This document shows positions 63,991 to 64,000 of a stretch of DNA of 64,000 nucleotides, one piece after another. A program made the position numbers and the translations under genes. The DNA lies in NCBI GenBank assembly GCA_029260295.1, contig JAJDDN010000006.1:124001-188000 (forward strand). Reading direction: 5' to 3'. The notes under the pieces are model-generated. The model was not told the origin of the DNA. It did no database searches and saw only the letters and a list, made by a program, of their open reading frames with translations. How positions within the stretch are numbered: position 1 is the first letter of the stretch; each line of letters starts with the position of its first letter. The stretch is from Phycisphaerales bacterium (lineage in GTDB: Bacteria > Planctomycetota > Phycisphaerae > Phycisphaerales > UBA1924).

Positions 63991-64000
63991 ACACTTTAAT

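Overview
The window most likely comes from a planctomycete of the class Phycisphaerae. Two large secreted proteins end in dockerin-like repeats of the DLTGDG-x-x-DFFD type. Four secreted proteins end in a PEP-CTERM-like tail (P-T-P-G, a hydrophobic stretch, then an Arg cluster). A prepilin-type protein starts with RRAFTVIEL. These traits, the moderately high GC and the mix of housekeeping genes point there; the assignment is inference from these signatures, not from a marker-gene phylogeny.

Region by region. 0-7 kb: a truncated prepilin-like gene, kbl with an AT-richer HNH-like gene overlapping its stop, a zinc-ribbon membrane protein, a sulfotransferase, a SulP permease and a membrane PIN/TRAM protein with a His-rich tail. 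7-12.8 kb: two ketosynthase-like genes (one lacking canonical histidines, one complete) around a degenerate GxxExxY gene, then glycyl-tRNA synthetase. 12.9-18.3 kb: a complete MacAB-TolC-type exporter (adaptor, ATPase, permease, outer-membrane lipoprotein). 18.4-20.4 kb: a small ORF with a very strong terminator, then an FG-GAP/ASPIC-type secreted protein. 20.7-31 kb: a surface-glycan region with GT2 glycosyltransferases, FkbM methyltransferases (one fused to a coiled coil and a GT2 domain), a radical SAM/SPASM protein, three sulfotransferase-like proteins and a Wzm/Wzt-type ABC exporter. 31.2-36.1 kb: an amino-acid permease, a decayed PD40 fragment and a DevBCA-like adaptor/permease/ATPase operon.

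36.3-52.64 kb is the most unusual region. An intact tRNA-Ala(GGC) lies at its right edge. Three clear partial copies of the tRNA 3' half plus its terminator (about 50.7, 42.5 and 39.15 kb), and one badly decayed copy of the terminator part (36.3 kb), repeat in the same orientation to its left. They divide the region into four cargo segments: (1) a TetR-controlled operon of DJ-1/PfpI, alpha/beta hydrolase and tautomerase-like genes; (2) a secreted M36-like peptidase; (3) a phosphate/polyphosphate module (OprP-like porin, VTC domain, DUF4956, PPP-like phosphoesterase, DUF47, PiT, P-loop protein); (4) a winged-helix regulator and a PEP-CTERM-like protein. The copy nearest the tRNA is the best preserved and the farthest is the worst, as expected if elements entered one after another at the tRNA end. 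No integrase is visible.

52.6-64 kb returns to core genes (pyrB, a lipoprotein, ubiX, a Fic protein with a perfect 12-bp inverted repeat at its 5' end, dnaE) and ends with three tandem paralogous PEP-CTERM-like secreted proteins. A promoter-like element of the third is echoed at the very end of the window, suggesting a fourth member beyond it.
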